A stretch of 64,000 nt of DNA from Actinoplanes sandaracinus (GTDB lineage Bacteria; Actinomycetota; Actinomycetes; Mycobacteriales; Micromonosporaceae): contig NZ_JASCTH010000013.1 of NCBI RefSeq assembly GCF_030009775.1, positions 62,001 to 126,000 of the forward strand. The letters run 5' to 3'. The translations under genes were made by a program, and so were the position numbers. The notes under the pieces are model-generated. The model was given only the letters and a program-made list of their open reading frames with translations. It was not told where the DNA came from and ran no database searches. Position 1 is the stretch's first letter, and each line of letters starts with the position of its first letter. Positions 61,776-64,000 of the stretch are shown here, one piece after another.

Positions 61776-62639
61776 ATGGACGAGAACGAACTTCGCGCCG
61801 CACTGCGTACCACCATCATGCTGAACCCGGAGCCGCCGCCGATGGAGTCGCGGACGGCGATCGCCGCCGGCCGCCGCGCGGCGCGACGGCGCAATCTGCT
61901 GGCCTGCGGCGGGGCCGCGACCGCGATCCTCGCCATCACGGTCGCCGCGATCCCCGGACAGGGCTACTTCAACGACGGGGGTACGGGCATCGCACCGGCT
62001 GCCGGGCCGTCGGGCGCCGTCGAGCCGTTCCCGACCCGCACTCCGGCCCCGCTCGGGAGCGTCGAGGTGCCGCCGGTGACGCCGTCGGGCGAGAAGACCG
62101 AGCCGTCGTGGCCGGCCGAGGCCAGCGGGGACGCGACCGCCGACAGCGGCGACCACTTCGACAAGGGCAAGGCGCTGCTGGCCGAGTTGGTGAAGCTGGC
62201 GCCGGACGGCTACACCCTGCCGGAGGGTTCCGTGGCGGACGGGATCGAGCTCCGTTCGCACCAGGCGACCATCGAGGGCGACCACTGGGCGTACATGACG
62301 GCGATCGCGCTCCGCAAAGGTGAGCGCACCGGGCAACTCCTGGTCGAGACGCGCGAGCCGGGCAACGGGCTGCCGTCCGACGTGTGCGAGGTCGCGCGGG
62401 CGTTCTGGGGACGAGGCGGTGCGTGCGCGAAGCGGACCGTGGGCGGCGCCGAGGTCGGTGTCGTCAGCGGCCCGGACGAGGCGTGGTCGGCGTACCGGCA
62501 CTCCGACGGCACCGTGGTCTACGTGATGCAGTCGAAGGCCACCAGCTATGGCGACGTCACCGGTTTCACACCGCTGGAGAAGCTGCCGCTGAGCACCGCC
62601 GAGCTGGCCGAACTGGCGACCTCCGAAGCCTTCCGTTAA
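61776..62639 (+). CDS. Membrane partner of the ECF sigma factor (probable anti-sigma)
   Basis: This 287-residue protein has a short cytoplasmic N-terminus (about 1-40, MDENELRAALRTTIMLNPEPPPME), one transmembrane segment (about 41-60) and a large extracytoplasmic domain that begins with a Pro-rich linker. The N-terminus is where SigE-family partners bind their sigma factor; it lacks the zinc-binding HxxxCxxC motif of ZAS anti-sigma factors. The outer domain (YTLPEGSVADGIELRSHQAT; VVSGPDEAWSAYRHSDGTVVYVMQ) is not recognised and could sense the signal. Its function as an anti-sigma factor is inferred from gene order. Confidence 0.75.
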   Translation: MDENELRAALRTTIMLNPEPPPMESRTAIAAGRRAARRRNLLACGGAATAILAITVAAIPGQGYFNDGGTGIAPAAGPSGAVEPFPTRTPAPLGSVEVPPVTPSGEKTEPSWPAEASGDATADSGDHFDKGKALLAELVKLAPDGYTLPEGSVADGIELRSHQATIEGDHWAYMTAIALRKGERTGQLLVETREPGNGLPSDVCEVARAFWGRGGACAKRTVGGAEVGVVSGPDEAWSAYRHSDGTVVYVMQSKATSYGDVTGFTPLEKLPLSTAELAELATSEAFR

Positions 62640-62709
62640 TCGATTGCCGGGTGGTGAAGCCCCGGCCTAGCCTCGACCTCAGTTGATCGGCCGCTGAAGG
62701 AGAACAGCC

Positions 62710-62742
62710 GTGTTCTGTCGTTATCGCATCCCGGACCGGTAG
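62710..62742 (+). CDS. Possible 10-residue leader peptide
   Basis: A GTG-initiated ORF encoding MFCRYRIPDR lies 7 nt after an AAGGAG ribosome site. It contains Cys (TGT) and Tyr (TAT) codons that are uncommon in this GC-rich genome, and it is followed 31 bp later by a very strong terminator and then a tRNA-Tyr gene. The pattern resembles ribosome-mediated attenuation, but no alternative antiterminator structure was worked out. Confidence 0.4.
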   Translation: MFCRYRIPDR

Positions 62743-62773
62743 TGCGGCTGAGGCCGTCAGCGAGTTCTTCTCC

Positions 62774-62810
62774 GCGCCGCCCGTCCCTTCTCCGAAGGGG
62801 CGGGCGGCGC
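62774..62810 (+). terminator. 16-bp hairpin terminator before tRNA-Tyr
   Basis: GCGCCGCCCG and CCCTTC pair with GAAGGG and CGGGCGGCGC, with one T-G pair in between and a 3-nt loop. It is followed by TGTATG. It ends the short-ORF transcript or the sigma/membrane-protein transcript, just upstream of the tRNA. Confidence 0.8.
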
Positions 62811-62827
62811 TGTATGTCCATCACCTT

Positions 62828-62911
62828 GTGGGCGCGCCGACGTGGGAGAGTCGGGCCCGGCTGTAAACCGGGTGCCTCAGCGCTGAGCAGGTTCGAATCC
62901 TGTCGCCCGCA
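62828..62911 (+). tRNA. tRNA-Tyr (anticodon GTA), atypical core
   Basis: The 84-nt segment folds as a class II tRNA. The acceptor arms GTGGGCG and CGCCCGC pair over 7 bp (one T-G), the D arm is CCGAC/GTCGG, the anticodon stem is CCCGG/CCGGG with loop CTGTAAA (anticodon GTA, Tyr), the variable arm is 14 nt, and the T arm is GCAGG-TTCGAAT-CCTGT. The discriminator is A; CCA is not encoded. The bases at positions 8 and 14 are C and C instead of the usual T and A, and position 10 is C, which is unusual. It could be a second, divergent tRNA-Tyr or a tRNA-derived pseudogene. Confidence 0.75.
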
Positions 62912-63106
62912 CTGCCCGTTCGCCCGTCACCAACCCCGGCCGCATGCCCGAGTGGTGAGGGAACCGCCTGCAGAACCACCTCGCCGACCTGATCCGCAAC
63001 CACCGCCACGCGGCCCGTGAGGACCTGGGCCAGCCGGCCGGGCAAAATGCGGGCGTACGGGCGTACGGGCGTACGGGAGGATCCGCGTCCGCGGCGGAGT
63101 CGTGGG
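62912..63106. other. Non-coding stretch after the tRNA, with a possible gene remnant
   Basis: Sequence from 62940 contains GCCCGAGTGGTGAGGG, which looks like a class II tRNA D-arm, but no complete tRNA folds. A translated frame near 62970 reads LQNHLADLIRNHRHAAREDL, as from a truncated gene. Three CGGGCGTA copies occur at 63050-63075. No function is assigned. Confidence 0.35.
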
Positions 63107-63781
63107 TTATTCCTGCTGGGATGCTGGTTCCCGCAGGAATGCGAGGACCGCCAGCACCCGCCGGTGACCTTCCTCAGCTGGGGAGAGCGCTAGCTTCGAG
63201 AAGACGTTGCCGATGTGCTTGGCGACGGAGGCGTCGGTGATGACGAGGGCGCGGGCTATCTCGGTGTTCGACCGGCCCTCCGCCATGAGGGCCAGGACCT
63301 CGTGCTCCCGTGCGGTCAGGCGTTGCAGAGGGTTGCGGCGGCGGTTGAGCATTTGCCGTACGACCTCGGGATCCATCACGGTACCGCCGGCGGCTACCCG
63401 CGCCACGGCGTCGGCGAACTCCGATACCTTGCCGATGCGGTCCTTCAACAGGTACCCCAAGCTCGCCGCGCCGGCTTCGAAGATCTCGGCGGCGTACGTC
63501 TGTTGTACGTATTGGCTCAGAACCAGCACGGGCAGCCCGGGATGGCGCTCGCGCAACCTGATCACCGCGCGGAGGCCCTCGTCGGTGAAGGTGGGCGGCA
63601 TCCGAACATCGCTGATGACCAGGTCGGGGACGCTCTGCTCAACGCTGGTCACGAGGTGTTCGGCGTCACCGGCGGTCACGACCACGGTGTGACCGAACCG
63701 TTGCAGCAGGGCGACCAGTCCTTCGCGCAGCAGCACGGAATCCTCGGCGAGCGCTATCCGGAGGGAACGGTCGGCGGGCAT
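63107..63781 (-). CDS. NarL/LuxR-type two-component response regulator
   Basis: This 224-residue regulator has a receiver domain (about residues 8-125) with the acidic pocket in ALAEDS, the phosphorylated Asp in LVISDVRMPP, the conserved Ser in VLSQY and Lys in LLKDRIG. The C-terminal LuxR helix-turn-helix (about 155-205) reads LTAREHEVLALMAEGRSNTEIARALVITDASVAKHIGNVFSKL. It works with the histidine kinase whose end overlaps its start by 28 bp. Target genes are unknown. Confidence 0.93.
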   Translation of the reverse strand: MPADRSLRIALAEDSVLLREGLVALLQRFGHTVVVTAGDAEHLVTSVEQSVPDLVISDVRMPPTFTDEGLRAVIRLRERHPGLPVLVLSQYVQQTYAAEIFEAGAASLGYLLKDRIGKVSEFADAVARVAAGGTVMDPEVVRQMLNRRRNPLQRLTAREHEVLALMAEGRSNTEIARALVITDASVAKHIGNVFSKLALSPAEEGHRRVLAVLAFLREPASQQE

Positions 63782-64000
63782 GGTATCTCCATTCGAACAA
63801 CGGTGGGACCACCGGGCGGACTCGACAACAGCAACCGGCCGTCGAACACCGCGATGCGATCAACGAGGCCGGACAGGCCCGATCCGCGGCTCGGATCCGC
63901 GCCGCCGACACCGTCATCGGACACCTCGATGACCAGGAGGCCGTCGACGAGAGACCCCCGGACGGTCGCCGAGCCGGCGCCCGCGTGCCGGGCCGCGTTC
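63754..64000 (-). CDS. NarL-associated sensor histidine kinase, C-terminal end
   Basis: The leftward frame entering from the right window edge ends at 63754. It encodes the last 82 residues of a histidine kinase ATPase domain: the N-box NAARHAGAGSATVRG, the ADP-binding EVSDDGVGGADP and the G2-like GSGLSGLVDRIAVFDGRL. These are features of the HPK7 type that pairs with NarL regulators. The stop lies inside the regulator gene, overlapping its start by 28 bp, so the pair is translationally coupled. The sensor and His-containing parts lie outside the window. Confidence 0.9.
   Translation of the reverse strand, partial: NAARHAGAGSATVRGSLVDGLLVIEVSDDGVGGADPSRGSGLSGLVDRIAVFDGRLLLSSPPGGPTVVRMEIPCPPTVPSG

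Noticed and set aside
62821-63045. Minus-strand ORF with the sequence GDRIRTCSALRH
   Set aside because: Such sequences are the well-known artefact of translating a tRNA gene in reverse; the tRNA explains this region.

Overview
The window is chromosomal DNA of a high-GC actinomycete. The very strong G/C bias at third codon positions, frequent GTG starts, GAF-ANTAR proteins, SigE-family ECF factors, secreted glycoside hydrolases with ricin-type lectin repeats and several Actinoplanes-like hypothetical proteins suggest a soil member of the Micromonosporaceae. That placement is inference from gene content, not from a marker gene. No phage, transposase, CRISPR array or replication origin was seen.

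Left part (1-12 kb): the end of a PLP-dependent decarboxylase, a secreted GH43 arabinanase-type enzyme with a CBM13 lectin domain, a GAF-ANTAR regulator, an ABC exporter plus TetR regulator behind an elaborate nested palindrome, a small lipoprotein, a tiny membrane peptide coupled to a DUF6766 protein, a chemoreceptor-signalling/PilZ hybrid, an ArsR-SRPBCC pair whose operator covers its own start codon, and a TetR/oxidoreductase divergon. Centre-left (12-24.5 kb): a HIRAN-domain protein followed by a 2171-residue DUF4011 helicase-nuclease, a secreted phytase-like esterase protein, and a membrane protein coupled to a phosphate-binding-like lipoprotein.

Two complete plant-polysaccharide modules dominate the middle. 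Module 1 (24.5-35.5 kb) is L-arabinose use: araD, a LacI-type regulator, a CUT2 sugar ABC transporter (binding protein, double ATPase, two permeases), araB and araA in a tightly overlapping operon. Similar LacI-type operators lie before araD, before the transporter and, over 20 kb away, before the GH43 gene. Module 2 (45.4-54.6 kb) is galactan use: two tandem secreted GH53 endo-galactanases, a LacI regulator, a CUT1 transporter (two permeases and binding protein) and a divergent cytoplasmic GH35 beta-galactosidase. Two identical 17-bp operators sit in the divergent promoter region. Together the modules would cut arabinan and galactan side chains of pectin or arabinogalactan outside the cell, import the products and feed them to central metabolism.

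Between and after the modules lie a LamG-like secreted protein, a DivIVA-like coiled coil, an amidohydrolase, a pseudo-helicase coupled to a winged-helix-like protein, a TetR-MMPL pair, a repeat-rich intergenic region (43.99-44.55 kb), a NACHT STAND NTPase that is a candidate defence protein, a TAXI-type TRAP transporter, an ECF sigma factor with a membrane partner, an unusual leader ORF-terminator-tRNA-Tyr cluster, and a NarL-type two-component pair cut by the window edge.

The most unusual signals are the HIRAN/DUF4011 helicase-nuclease pair, the degenerate helicase pair, the NACHT protein, and the short ORF with a 16-bp terminator just before an atypical tRNA-Tyr.
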